The notes under the pieces: model-generated
What the model saw: the letters and a program-made list of their open reading frames with translations, nothing else
Told to the model about the DNA's origin: nothing
The model's database searches: none
Part shown: positions 17,829-26,460 of the stretch, in pieces
Numbering within the stretch: position 1 is the stretch's first letter
Layout of the letters: every line of letters begins with the position of its first letter
Translations under genes and position numbers: made by a program
Source: Mesorhizobium sp. M00.F.Ca.ET.216.01.1.1
GTDB taxonomy: Bacteria > Pseudomonadota > Alphaproteobacteria > Rhizobiales > Rhizobiaceae
Assembly (NCBI RefSeq): GCF_004010325.2
Contig: NZ_SADR02000014.1
Coordinates: forward strand, 145,227-192,223
Reading direction: 5' to 3'
Length of the DNA: 46,997 nucleotides

Positions 17829-19007
17829 TCAAACCGGCACCTTCGCCTTCAGGCTTGTGGCAGCCATCGCATAGCCGCCGGCGGCGCCATCGATGAAATG
17901 AACGTGATCGCGCTGCAGCGGCGAGGCGACGAGGCATGTCATCAAGGCCGATTTCTGGCGGTGCAGGCCATAGTTGCAGATGCCCGCCTCTTCCGCCTGT
18001 TTCAGCCGGTTCTCGATCCGTTGCAACACATCCGCGTCAACGTCGATGGTCATCTTCAAGCCGTCGTCGAACTTCCGGAAATCCGAATTGCTGGCCACGT
18101 CGCGTTTGTAGATCTTCGGATCGAAACTGCCGATCGTCCAGCCATATCTATCGGTGACGGCCGTAAGCGTCATCAGGAACAATATCCACAGCTTCGACAG
18201 CCACCGCCATCCTGCCGGCACCATGGCACGCGCCTCGATATCGAGGCCGGCGGGCGGAAGACTGTAGCCCGGCCCGTTCACCGGCACCGGGTGGCCATCG
18301 CGTTCCTGCCTGCCGGCAAGGGCGATGATGTCGGAAGCCAGAAATTGAAAACCGCGCAAGTCGCGCGACGCCCCCGGTATGGCTATGATCGAGACAATTT
18401 CGCCATGCCGGGTTTCGATCGGGTTCCAGCGGCAGGAGAGGCCGGTCAGATCCGGCCGCGCGCCGGCCGGCGCAGGATCGATGCGGTAGCGCCCCGCTTT
18501 CATCTCGGTTTCCGCCCAACTGCCGCCACCACCGGCGAACATGGCATAGAAGACCGCATCGGAGGCTTGGAACCTCGCCACGCGAACGTCGAGGCCTTGC
18601 GCTCTTATATCCTTTATCGGCACGATTGCGGCACGCAAGGTCAGGTCCAGTTCGTCCGCCACCCATCTCTGGACAGCCGCCAGCGCGTTGCGGGTGATCT
18701 CCAGCGCCGAGCCGGGAAACGCCACGAGCGCGCCGTCGCCGCCGAAGACAAAGGGAAGATCTTGCCGACCCAGCGCATTGAGTAGCGCCGAAATGACGCT
18801 GGCGCCGGCCATATTGACGGTTTTATAGCGCCCAGCCTCGATCGCCTTGGTCGAGCCGACGATGTCGGCGGTGGCCAGCGCCCAACCATCGGGGAGAGGC
18901 CGATAGTTGTCGATATCGGCAACGCTTTCGAACTTTGCGAAGACCGGCAGAGAAGCGACAAACGGGTCGGACGCGGCAGCTGTTTCCATGAGCATCAGAT
19001 AGCACAT
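17829..19007 (-). CDS. DUF3095 family protein, cyclase-related
   Basis: 392 residues from the ATG at 19007; ATGs at 18995 and 18989 are equally possible. The N-terminal part, WALATADIVGSTKAIEAG followed by FVFGGDGALVAFPGSA, resembles the two metal-binding strands of class III cyclases and is the hallmark of DUF3095. The lysine that precedes the second metal site in true cyclases is absent (FGGDG). The C-terminal 200 residues are specific to the family, with one hydrophobic stretch near the middle. Activity is unproven for this family as far as I know. The gene is divergent from the glycosyltransferase at 19082 (74-base gap), which suggests joint control, and lies 114 bases upstream of the sugar dehydrogenase on the same strand. 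Confidence 0.82.
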   Translation of the reverse strand: MCYLMLMETAAASDPFVASLPVFAKFESVADIDNYRPLPDGWALATADIVGSTKAIEAGRYKTVNMAGASVISALLNALGRQDLPFVFGGDGALVAFPGSALEITRNALAAVQRWVADELDLTLRAAIVPIKDIRAQGLDVRVARFQASDAVFYAMFAGGGGSWAETEMKAGRYRIDPAPAGARPDLTGLSCRWNPIETRHGEIVSIIAIPGASRDLRGFQFLASDIIALAGRQERDGHPVPVNGPGYSLPPAGLDIEARAMVPAGWRWLSKLWILFLMTLTAVTDRYGWTIGSFDPKIYKRDVASNSDFRKFDDGLKMTIDVDADVLQRIENRLKQAEEAGICNYGLHRQKSALMTCLVASPLQRDHVHFIDGAAGGYAMAATSLKAKVPV

Positions 19008-19081
19008 TCCACCGCTTGAAGGTGAAGTCGATCGTGCTTCGAAATTGACTTGCGCAGGCTTTCCGATGATAGGGTTCGGCG

Positions 19082-20170
19082 ATGCGAATTGCCTTCTACG
19101 CGCCGCTGAAGTCACCCAATCATCCCGTTGCCTCCGGCGACCGCCAGATGGCACGGACGCTGATTAAGGCGCTGGAGCATGGAGGGCATAGCGTCGAACT
19201 GGCATCCGAATTGCGCTTCTATCTACGCGAGCCGGAGTCGAAAAGTTTCGATGCGCTCAAGATCGAGGCCCGAGAGGAAGCCGCGCGGCTGACAAGGCTT
19301 TGGGATCGTGACGGCAAGCCCGATCTCTGGTTCTCCTATCATCCCTATTACAAGGCGCCCGACCTGATCGGGCCCGAGTTGGCGTCGGCCTTTGGTGTCC
19401 CCTTGGTGACAGCGGAAGCCTCATATTCGAGGCGGCGCAACACCGGTTTGTGGGCCGATACGCAAGCGTTGGTGGCGCGAGCCGTCGAACAGGCGACGCT
19501 AAACATCTGCTTCACGCAAAGGGATCGTCAGGGACTGGCAGATGCGATACCCGACGCCGCTCTCGGCATGCTTTCGCCCTTCATCGACACATCGGTATTC
19601 CGGGAAACGCCGGCACGGGGTTGTCCGACGCGCCTCGTTACCGTCGCCATGATGCGCCCGGGCGACAAAGTCGAAAGCTATCGCATGCTGGCGCAAGCGC
19701 TCGGTTCGATCGGCCACCTGCCCTGGACCATGTCGGTCGTCGGAGACGGGCCTGCCCGTGAAGAGGTCAAAGCGCAATTCGCCGGCTTGCCCGCCGACCG
19801 TATCGAATGGCTTGGCGCGATTGAGCCAGCCGCCGTGCCGGATGTCCTCTACAGGGGGGGAATTTACGTCTGGCCGGGTTTCGGCGAGGCCTATGGCGTT
19901 GCCTATCTTGAAGCACAGGCCGCTGGCCTTCCGGTGGTGGCTCAGGACATCGCCGGCGTGCCGGAGGTCGTGCGGGATGGCCAGGCCGGGTTTCTCACCC
20001 CGCCGGGCAATGTGGCGGCGTTCGCTTCTGCCATTGAAAGGCTTTTGGCCCGTAACGACGAAAGAACCATCATGGCCGCAGAAGCCAGACGTTTCATCCT
20101 CGAAGAACGTTCCCTCGGTGCTGCGGCGGCGCGTCTGGCCGAACTTCTTGCGATGATCCCAGTTTCATGA
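19082..20170 (+). CDS. Glycosyltransferase family 4
   Basis: 362 residues of GT-B fold. The N-terminal acceptor domain starts MRIAFYAPLKSPNHPVASGD. The C-terminal donor domain has VVGDGPAREEV, the WLGAIEPAAVPDVLYRG segment, and the GT4 motif FGEAYGVAYLEAQAAGLPVV with the E-x7-E pair that binds the nucleotide sugar, then GVPEVVRDGQAGFL. It should transfer a sugar from a nucleotide donor with retention of configuration at the cytosolic face of the membrane. Its stop overlaps the next gene by 4 bases. It is divergent from the DUF3095 gene. Confidence 0.92.
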   Translation: MRIAFYAPLKSPNHPVASGDRQMARTLIKALEHGGHSVELASELRFYLREPESKSFDALKIEAREEAARLTRLWDRDGKPDLWFSYHPYYKAPDLIGPELASAFGVPLVTAEASYSRRRNTGLWADTQALVARAVEQATLNICFTQRDRQGLADAIPDAALGMLSPFIDTSVFRETPARGCPTRLVTVAMMRPGDKVESYRMLAQALGSIGHLPWTMSVVGDGPAREEVKAQFAGLPADRIEWLGAIEPAAVPDVLYRGGIYVWPGFGEAYGVAYLEAQAAGLPVVAQDIAGVPEVVRDGQAGFLTPPGNVAAFASAIERLLARNDERTIMAAEARRFILEERSLGAAAARLAELLAMIPVS

Positions 20171-20931
20171 CATCCGATCGGATCTGGCAACCCTTGGTGA
20201 AAGAACTGGCGAGCCGGCAACGGGCGGACCGTAAGGCAGAGTTCTGGCTGCGCGACGATGACGCCGTGGATCCGACGCCTGCGCTTGATCGGCTGCTCGA
20301 CCTCACCGGTGAATTCGCGGTTCCGGTCACTCTGGCCGTCATTCCGGCCCTCACGGATGAGAAGCTTGTCGCCCGGCTTGACGAGGCGCCGCATGCCACG
20401 GTCGCCATCCATGGCTGGGCGCACCGAAATCATGCGCCCGAGGACCAGAAAAAGCAGGAGCTCGGCCGGCATCGGCCACGCGAGGCGGTGCTCGATGATC
20501 TGGCTCGCGGGCTGTCGCACGTAACCGGGCTGCACGGCGCACGTGCCGTTCCGATGCTGGTGCCACCCTGGAACAGGATCGACGCCGGCTTGGTATCCGA
20601 CCTTGGATCGATAGGATTTGCGGCATTGTCGGTCTATGGGCCGCCGAAGCCGGCTTCGCTGGCGGTCATCAACAGCAATGTCGACATCATGGGTTGGCAT
20701 GGCACGCGCGGTTGCCGCGATCATGGCCTATTGGTTCAGGCTATCATCGCGCAATTGCAGCATGCATTCTACGGCGGCGAACCGGTCGGCCTGCTCACCC
20801 ACCATCTCGTGCATGATGAATCGGCCTGGCTTTTCCTCGAACGGCTGTTCACAGTCACCGCACAGACTGAAGCCTGCGCATGGCTTCCGATCAGGACATT
20901 GATCGGGCGCAGCGCCGGCAAAGGAAAATAG
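20167..20931 (+). CDS. Polysaccharide deacetylase-like protein
   Basis: 254 residues. FWLRDDDAV (27-34) supplies the metal-binding aspartates expected after strand 1, IHGWAHRNH (81-89) the metal-binding histidines, and VPPWNRI (132-138) the arginine-type motif 3, in the order seen in NodB-fold deacetylases. There is no signal peptide, so it probably acts in the cytosol on a lipid-linked or nucleotide-linked sugar. The start overlaps the upstream GT4 gene as ATGA, so the two are one operon and likely work on the same glycan. The next gene is convergent with only 1 base between the stop codons. Confidence 0.85.
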   Translation: MTSDRIWQPLVKELASRQRADRKAEFWLRDDDAVDPTPALDRLLDLTGEFAVPVTLAVIPALTDEKLVARLDEAPHATVAIHGWAHRNHAPEDQKKQELGRHRPREAVLDDLARGLSHVTGLHGARAVPMLVPPWNRIDAGLVSDLGSIGFAALSVYGPPKPASLAVINSNVDIMGWHGTRGCRDHGLLVQAIIAQLQHAFYGGEPVGLLTHHLVHDESAWLFLERLFTVTAQTEACAWLPIRTLIGRSAGKGK

Positions 20932-20932
20932 C

Positions 20933-21787
20933 TCAGCGCTTTTTATGCAATGAGACTGGAAATTTGAGCGTCTGGCCATCCCGCGCGGCAAATGCGCCGG
21001 CAAACCTGTCCTTGGCCAGTTTCTCGATCTCGTCCAGTTCCTCGTCGGTGCGTGTCGGATCGTGGTGAAACAGCGCAAGCCCCCGCGCACCGGCCGCCTC
21101 ACAGAGCTTGACGCCGTGTTGCCATGTCGAGTGCCCGTCACCGCGGTGGCGTTCCATTTCCTCCTCGGTGTAAGTGCAGTCGTAAATGACGAGGTCGGCA
21201 TCTTCGATCAGGCCGAGCACCGCCTGATCGAGTTTATCCGGCTCGTGCTCAGTGTCTGTGATCACTGCCACGACACGGCCGCCCCATTCCACCCGGTAGC
21301 CTATGCAGCCGCCTGGATGGACAAGACTGCCGGTTCGGACCACCACCCCTTCGCGCGGCCGAAGCACGTCTCCGGATACGAAATCGCGGCAGTCGAGGCT
21401 TGCCTTGCAGATATCCAGTTTCACCGGAAACCACGGCGGCCGCATGAACTCATCGGCCATCTGCCGGGTCGTCATGCGTCCTGCAAGATGCCCGGACCAA
21501 AGCGTAACCTTGACGCTCCGGTCATAGATCGGCGCAAAAAACGGCAGCCCGATGATGTGATCATAATGGCAATGGGTGAAAAGCAGGTCGAAATCGGTCA
21601 CGCCCGACGCCCGAAGCGCCCGGCCGGCAGGCCGCAGGCCAGAGCCCGCGTCGAACAAAAGCGTATGCTTACCGCATCGCATCTCAAGGCAGATTGTGTT
21701 GCCGCCATAGCGAGAGAATTCTGGCCCCGATACCGAAATGCTGCCGCGCACGCCCCAAAACCTGACCAGGAAAACGTCGTCGTCCAT
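20933..21787 (-). CDS. MBL-fold metallohydrolase
   Basis: 284 residues. The zinc motif is THCHYDH (H72, H74, D76, H77) with further ligand candidates in LVHPGG, TDTEHE and LFHHDP. The N-terminal RFWGVRGSISVSGPEFSRYG places it with RNase Z/phosphodiesterase-like MBL proteins. Members include phosphodiesterases acting on cyclic nucleotides, RNA or phospholipids. In a region with several cyclases and a cyclic-nucleotide-binding protein, a role in cAMP breakdown is possible, but the sequence alone does not prove it. It is transcribed with the cyclic-nucleotide-binding gene 131 bases upstream. Confidence 0.87.
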   Translation of the reverse strand: MDDDVFLVRFWGVRGSISVSGPEFSRYGGNTICLEMRCGKHTLLFDAGSGLRPAGRALRASGVTDFDLLFTHCHYDHIIGLPFFAPIYDRSVKVTLWSGHLAGRMTTRQMADEFMRPPWFPVKLDICKASLDCRDFVSGDVLRPREGVVVRTGSLVHPGGCIGYRVEWGGRVVAVITDTEHEPDKLDQAVLGLIEDADLVIYDCTYTEEEMERHRGDGHSTWQHGVKLCEAAGARGLALFHHDPTRTDEELDEIEKLAKDRFAGAFAARDGQTLKFPVSLHKKR

Positions 21788-21918
21788 GCTACCCCTTCGC
21801 AGTCCCCGTCGCCCATCGTAGCCACTGCTGCTAGGCGAGACAGGTTTTTCTCCTGGTGACCTTGTCAGTAAGAGGCTAGTGCTATCCCGACGGCGAGGAT
21901 CGAGCGCACGTCATTCGT

Positions 21919-22368
21919 TTATTTGGCGCTTCGTGCGTCGATCAGATCCGCGGTCGTATGGTTTAGGCGATCGGCAAGAACCCGCACCATCTCGATGGTC
22001 ATTTCCGGGAACTCCTTCATAAGCCTCAGGAAATGATCCTTGCGGATTCTCAAGGCTTCCAGCGGACATGCCGCTCTGACGGTGGCCGTGCGGGAGCTGT
22101 TGCACAATATGGCGATCTCGCCAACAATCGAATTTGGCACCAGTTCAGCAACTTTTATCGGTCCGCTGTCGGAATCGACCAGAATATCCGCCCTGCCTGA
22201 AAGGATGACATAGGCGGCGTCACCCTCGTCGCCCTGCCGGAAAAGGATCTGGCCGGCGCTGTAGCTCACGCGATCGGATGTGAACGCAAGCAACTTGAGC
22301 TTTGTCGGCTCGATGCCAGAAAACAAGGGAACGCGCTGCAGCATTCCAACTTCATCCTTGAGCAGCAT
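21919..22368 (-). CDS. Cyclic-nucleotide-binding domain protein (stand-alone)
   Basis: 149 residues from the ATG at 22368, chosen because GGGAAGG lies at ribosome-binding distance; an ATG at 22395 would add nine residues. A single CNB domain fills the protein: LFSGIEPTKLKLL helix, GQILFRQGDEGDAAYVILSG, and the phosphate-binding cassette VGEIAILCNSSRTATV with E84 and R93, the two residues that hold the cyclic phosphate and ribose. There is no helix-turn-helix, so it is not a Crp-type transcription factor; it probably controls a partner protein. The gene is tightly linked downstream of the ABC-like gene (about 40 bases), which makes that protein the best partner candidate. Confidence 0.9.
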   Translation of the reverse strand: MLLKDEVGMLQRVPLFSGIEPTKLKLLAFTSDRVSYSAGQILFRQGDEGDAAYVILSGRADILVDSDSGPIKVAELVPNSIVGEIAILCNSSRTATVRAACPLEALRIRKDHFLRLMKEFPEMTIEMVRVLADRLNHTTADLIDARSAK

Positions 22369-22408
22369 TGTCGCAAGCCTTCCCAAAATTCGCATTTGGC
22401 AGATTAGT

Positions 22409-25123
22409 CTATGACAGCAGTTCCTTGAAGATACCGTTCCCTGCCAAAAGTGTCTCGTGTGTTCCGTCTTCCACCAATTGACCCGAGTCGAAGACGATAA
22501 CGCGATCGAACATCATCGCCATTGCCGGATTCGTCACGACCCACACAATTGCCGGCGAATGGCCGTCGCGCCTGGCTTCCTCGAGCACGTTTCGCAGCAC
22601 CTTATCCTGCATGCGCTGGTCGAGCGCCGAAAGCGGCCGGTTGAGAATGAGAAAATCGGGACGCTTGAGCAGGGCCCGGGCAACATCGAGCTTCTGTCGC
22701 TGTCCACCGGTCAGCCGCCTGCCGCCGGAGCCGACGTTGAAATCCAAGCCGACATCCAGAAGTTCGGCATAAAGTCCCAGTTCGTCAAGAATGTCATAGA
22801 CGATGGAGCGTATGCGGTCGGGCGCGTCGGGATGGTTGTTGCCCACACGCCCGAACAGGACATTATCCATGACGGTGGCCGCGGCAATGTATTTAGCAGG
22901 ATCATACCGTTCGATCGCATTTTGCAGCTCGGGCGGCAGATTTTCATGGAACAGGTTGCGTGCAGCGACGATCTTGCTCATCAGTTCGTCGCTCAGCAGG
23001 CCGAAGCGGTGCCGGGGTTCGATATAGGCAAAGCTCAAGCTGACGATCATGGCGCGGTCGTTCTCCGAAACCGCTTCGTGGGAACGGTTCTTGAGCCGTT
23101 GCAGCAAGGTTTCGTAGGCGGGTATCTCCTCGGCGCTCATGAAGGCGAGCTGCTGGAAGAACTGGTGATCGGGCGGCAGGTCGGCAAATAGCTCGATCGC
23201 CTGTTCGGCGATCTCCATGCCCATTTCGTAGAGCGTGCGGTCGAGGCCGGCTTGCCTCAGCACAGAAGCAAAATAGGGATTGGCCGCTAGAGCCCTGTCG
23301 GCCAGTTCGGGGCCGGCGGCAGCGCCAAAGAGCAGGTTTTGGCCGATCGTTGCTTCCTTGTTGTAGGCGCCCGGTTCGAAAGGAACCACCAGTCCACTCA
23401 GCCCTTCGTGTTCCAGCCGGGTTCGCAGCGCCGCACGCAGTTCGACGATCCGCCTGGCAAGCTCCGTGTGACGCGTGAGGTCGGCCGAAGAGCGCAAGCC
23501 AAGGTCCAGAATGTCACGCGACAGAACAACCGCGTCGAGCACCCGGCGCACGGCTTCAAAGAGGTCGTGCGGACCGGTAGCGCCGGCGGAAGCATAGTTG
23601 ATCCAGTCACTATGGATATCAAGATCCGGATTGCCCGACCGGCGCGCCTCATGGATGTTCCAACGGTGCTGGTCTGCCGCGGCACCGTCATAAGGCACCG
23701 ATGTCAGCGGCGCATGCTTCAACCCGTAGAGCAGGTTATCGCGCAGGCTTGCCTGGAACAGGAAAACATCCGACGAGGCATAGGACATGCGCCGGCCGGT
23801 CACTGCTTCGGGGAGTTCAAGCAGGTCGATGCCGCCCGAAGCGATCCTTCCGCTGTCCGGCCAGTTCAGCCGCGCGAAGGCTTCTGCCAGCGCCTCCGCT
23901 CCACCTGTTGCCGTGCTGACCAGCGCCACCGTCTCACCCGGCCTGACCTGGAGGGAGATGCGGTTGAGGAGCATTGCACCGCCATCGTCTGCTATGGACA
24001 GACTGATCGCCGACAGCGGGTTGGTCATCGGATCGGGATCGTCGATCGTCAACGCCCCGATTCTCGGCGCGATGAGACCCTCGACGGTGAATTGTTCAAC
24101 GACCTGCTGATATTTGACCTGGACGTCCTGCCGATCCTGATCCCAGTCGATCAGTTCCTTCATCGGTCCGGGCAGGTCCTTGTAGGCGCCGATCACGGCC
24201 ACGAGCTGGCCGACGTCCAGTCGCCCCTGGATGACCAGATACCCGCCGATCATGTAGAACAGGAAGGGCGTGAGCTGCGCGAGAAAGTTGTTGAGGAACT
24301 TCACCATGAATTTCCATTGGTAAAGATCGAAGCGGATCCTAAAGATGAGCCCGAGCCGGGCAGCTATGTCGGCGCGCTCGTAGTTTGATGTATCGTGGAC
24401 GTGAACCGCGCCGATGCCGTCGACGATTTCGCCAACCCGGCCCGAAAGCGCGCGCGCCGTCAATTGCCGTTGGCGCCCGAGCACGATAAGCCGCCGCCGC
24501 ATTCGCGGGATGATCACGATCTGGATTATCACGATCACGGCCGCTATCATTCCGAGCCAGAAGTTCTGGACCACGATGAACAGCATCGCCGTCAGCGCCT
24601 GGCCGCCGAGCAGCACCGGCTGCAGGAAGGCATCGCCGATGAAGCCGCCCAACGGCTCCACCTCGTCCTTCACCATGGTCGCCACTTCGGCGGATTTCAC
24701 CCGCTTGAAGTAAATCGGCGGAAACCGCAGCACACGATCGACCAGATCGAAGCGGATACGCCGCAGCATGCGTTCGCCGAGGCGGCCCTTGTAGGTGTTG
24801 ATATAGAGTTTGAACAGGCCGTTGATGATGACTAGCAAGAGAAACACAACGCTCAGGGCAAACAGCGTCTCCTTGCGGTCGAGCTGAAAACCGGAGAAGA
24901 ACTGGACCTCTCCAATCAACGGCAGGTTATAGTGTAGCCTCATGAATGGCTGGGTCGCGCCCGGCTGCTCGAAGCCCTTACCTTGGATCGGGCCGTTGAC
25001 GATCAGCTTCGGCAGGTCGAAGGACATGAAATACGGGATCATCGAAAGCACGACGATCATCAATATCCAGACCTGCTGCTTCTTGGTGTGCGTCCAGATA
25101 TAGCGGGCTAGGCTGGGTTCCAT
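22409..25123 (-). CDS. ABC-exporter-like protein with degenerate, insertion-bearing ATPase domain
   Basis: 904 residues from the ATG at 25123; a GTG at 25171 would add 16, and the residue numbers here count from it. A type IV ABC transmembrane domain (about 34-345) precedes one nucleotide-binding domain (about 386-920). Walker A is ruined: after PGETVALV comes STATGGAEA, with Ala425 for the essential Lys. Walker B reads FLILNRPLSALD, with N844 and R845 for Asp and Glu. The H-loop His is N881. Signature LTGGQRQ (820) and D-loop SALD remain. Some 335 residues separate the Q-loop region from the signature instead of about 60, with three similar motifs (ASLRDNLLYG 474, ATIGQNLLFG 607, ATVMDNVLFG 765). 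Normal ATP hydrolysis looks impossible. A channel, scaffold or regulated flippase-like role is conceivable. Confidence 0.88.
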   Translation of the reverse strand: MEPSLARYIWTHTKKQQVWILMIVVLSMIPYFMSFDLPKLIVNGPIQGKGFEQPGATQPFMRLHYNLPLIGEVQFFSGFQLDRKETLFALSVVFLLLVIINGLFKLYINTYKGRLGERMLRRIRFDLVDRVLRFPPIYFKRVKSAEVATMVKDEVEPLGGFIGDAFLQPVLLGGQALTAMLFIVVQNFWLGMIAAVIVIIQIVIIPRMRRRLIVLGRQRQLTARALSGRVGEIVDGIGAVHVHDTSNYERADIAARLGLIFRIRFDLYQWKFMVKFLNNFLAQLTPFLFYMIGGYLVIQGRLDVGQLVAVIGAYKDLPGPMKELIDWDQDRQDVQVKYQQVVEQFTVEGLIAPRIGALTIDDPDPMTNPLSAISLSIADDGGAMLLNRISLQVRPGETVALVSTATGGAEALAEAFARLNWPDSGRIASGGIDLLELPEAVTGRRMSYASSDVFLFQASLRDNLLYGLKHAPLTSVPYDGAAADQHRWNIHEARRSGNPDLDIHSDWINYASAGATGPHDLFEAVRRVLDAVVLSRDILDLGLRSSADLTRHTELARRIVELRAALRTRLEHEGLSGLVVPFEPGAYNKEATIGQNLLFGAAAGPELADRALAANPYFASVLRQAGLDRTLYEMGMEIAEQAIELFADLPPDHQFFQQLAFMSAEEIPAYETLLQRLKNRSHEAVSENDRAMIVSLSFAYIEPRHRFGLLSDELMSKIVAARNLFHENLPPELQNAIERYDPAKYIAAATVMDNVLFGRVGNNHPDAPDRIRSIVYDILDELGLYAELLDVGLDFNVGSGGRRLTGGQRQKLDVARALLKRPDFLILNRPLSALDQRMQDKVLRNVLEEARRDGHSPAIVWVVTNPAMAMMFDRVIVFDSGQLVEDGTHETLLAGNGIFKELLS

Positions 25124-25140
25124 ATGCGACTGTGGACCCT

Positions 25141-25512
25141 TCAGTTGGAAGGATGCAGGATGTAAAAGCACCTGCTGGCGAATGGCGTATCGGCAATTTC
25201 TTCGTCGCCAACGACAAGCTCGAAGCTGCAGTGCACGCAGATTGTCCTGCGCTCAACGATGGAAGGAACCTGCGAGGCGGCGCGATCCAGTTCCGGCGCA
25301 TGGTCGATGACAACGACATGGGTATTGTTGATCAGCGAAGAAAGCAGCTGGCCAAACCGTTCGCGGCTTCCGTAGGGTTTTGGCGAATAGCCGAGCAGCA
25401 CGAGGCCGCAACTGCACGACTGGTGCTGGCGGATGGACGCCGATGGTCCGGACAGATGCAACAAGCTCTCTCCGGCACCGAGCAATGGCGAAGCGGCTTG
25501 CAGCATAATCAT
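25141..25512 (-). CDS. Small hypothetical protein upstream of the ABC-like gene
   Basis: 123 residues, ending 17 bases before the ATG of the ABC-like gene, so cotranscription and perhaps coupled expression are likely. No family is recognised. The middle part NNTHVVVIDHAPELDRAA resembles the Walker B region of P-loop kinases such as the bacterial tyrosine kinases of capsule loci, but no Walker A is visible, so a degenerate or truncated relative is only a guess. Cysteines occur as CSCG and CVHC. Codon use is moderately G+C-rich at third positions. It could also be a spurious frame; the position in the operon is the main support. Confidence 0.45.
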   Translation of the reverse strand: MIMLQAASPLLGAGESLLHLSGPSASIRQHQSCSCGLVLLGYSPKPYGSRERFGQLLSSLINNTHVVVIDHAPELDRAASQVPSIVERRTICVHCSFELVVGDEEIADTPFASRCFYILHPSN

Positions 25513-25553
25513 GTCCGCGAATCAAACAGCCTTGCGGGAGGCAAGATTGCGTT

Positions 25554-26261
25554 GTGTCGCCCGAAATCCCAACATACAAGACGAGTATGATGGATGTCAC
25601 GCAACCACGCAATGCCGGCATGGACTGGCACGAGCAAGCCTTGGACCTAACGCGGGGAATTGCTGCCTATGTCAACTGCCCTCTCGTGGCAGGGCTGGCG
25701 CGCGTCATCACCAAGCATCCGAAGGCCGATATCGCCAACGCCTTCAACCACAAGCAGGTCGCCTGCAAGATGTGGGCGCTCGACAGGCTGTTCGAAAGCT
25801 GCGGCGGCCGGTTCGGATGCATATGGGTTCTGGGTGGATGGTACGGCGTGTTGCCGGCAATGCTTTTCAACGACGCCCGCTTCGACATCGCGGCGGTCGA
25901 TAGCATCGACATCGATCCCGAAGTCGCACCGGTCGCCCGGACCCTCAACCGGGAAGCCGGGGACCGGTTCCGGGCGCTGACGGTAGATATGTACGCACTC
26001 GACTATGCGGCCGGGCGGCCCGACCTGACGGTCAATACGAGTTGCGAACACATAGCCGATCTGCGCGCCTGGCTTGCTCTGCTTCCGCGGGGCACGAATG
26101 TTCTGCTGCAATCGAACGATTATTTCAGCGAGCCGACGCACATCAACTGCGTGGCTTCACTTGCAGCCTTCGAAGCAATGGCGGCGCTACGGGAGGTGCG
26201 GTTCTCCGGCGAACTGCCGACAAAAAATTATGCGCGCTTCATGCTGATTGGAACTGTCTAA
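25554..26261 (+). CDS. SAM-dependent methyltransferase-like protein
   Basis: 235 residues from a GTG at 25554 with GGGAGG upstream; ATGs at 25587 and 25590 are alternatives. After a helical N-terminal part, IWVLGGWYGVLPAMLF is a class I motif I variant (GGWYG instead of the usual GxGxG), AVDSIDIDPEV is the acidic strand end, and VNTSCEHIADLRAWL sits where motif IV is expected. Such proteins occur in phage and glycan clusters, with unknown substrates. The gene is divergent from the small protein/ABC-like operon and converges on the glycosyltransferase operon, with the repeat at 26358-26460 in between. Confidence 0.75.
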   Translation: MSPEIPTYKTSMMDVTQPRNAGMDWHEQALDLTRGIAAYVNCPLVAGLARVITKHPKADIANAFNHKQVACKMWALDRLFESCGGRFGCIWVLGGWYGVLPAMLFNDARFDIAAVDSIDIDPEVAPVARTLNREAGDRFRALTVDMYALDYAAGRPDLTVNTSCEHIADLRAWLALLPRGTNVLLQSNDYFSEPTHINCVASLAAFEAMAALREVRFSGELPTKNYARFMLIGTV

Positions 26262-26357
26262 TACATTTCGCCCAAAAATTGCGTAGCGGTTTTGGGACAT
26301 GCATAAAAACAAGGACTTGAAGCGCGTCGGACGAATCTCACCAGACGCGACGCGCGT

Positions 26358-26460
26358 TAGAGCAATTCCAGGAAAAGTGTGAAACGGTTTTCCGTCCGGA
26401 CTTGCGTCAAAACAAAGAGATAGAGCGGTTCTGCGTTTCCGTGAAACGATGAACGCTCTA
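26358..26460. repeat. Palindromic intergenic repeat, copy 2 (complete)
   Basis: A 103-base element with terminal inverted repeats TAGAGC and GCTCTA. Inside are two hairpins: GGAAAA-N11-TTTTCC and CGTTTC-CGT-GAAACG. The truncated relative is at 3214-3290. The element lies between two convergent genes. Its right end provides the TAG stop codon of the glycosyltransferase at 26458, so the C-terminus of that protein is set by the element. It resembles the short palindromic repeats common between genes in Mesorhizobium. Confidence 0.85.

Noticed and set aside
23339..24388. Long open frame (349 residues) on the plus strand opposite the ABC-like gene
   Set aside because: Composition is Arg/His/Asp-rich shadow sequence; the minus-strand protein has recognisable ABC features throughout.
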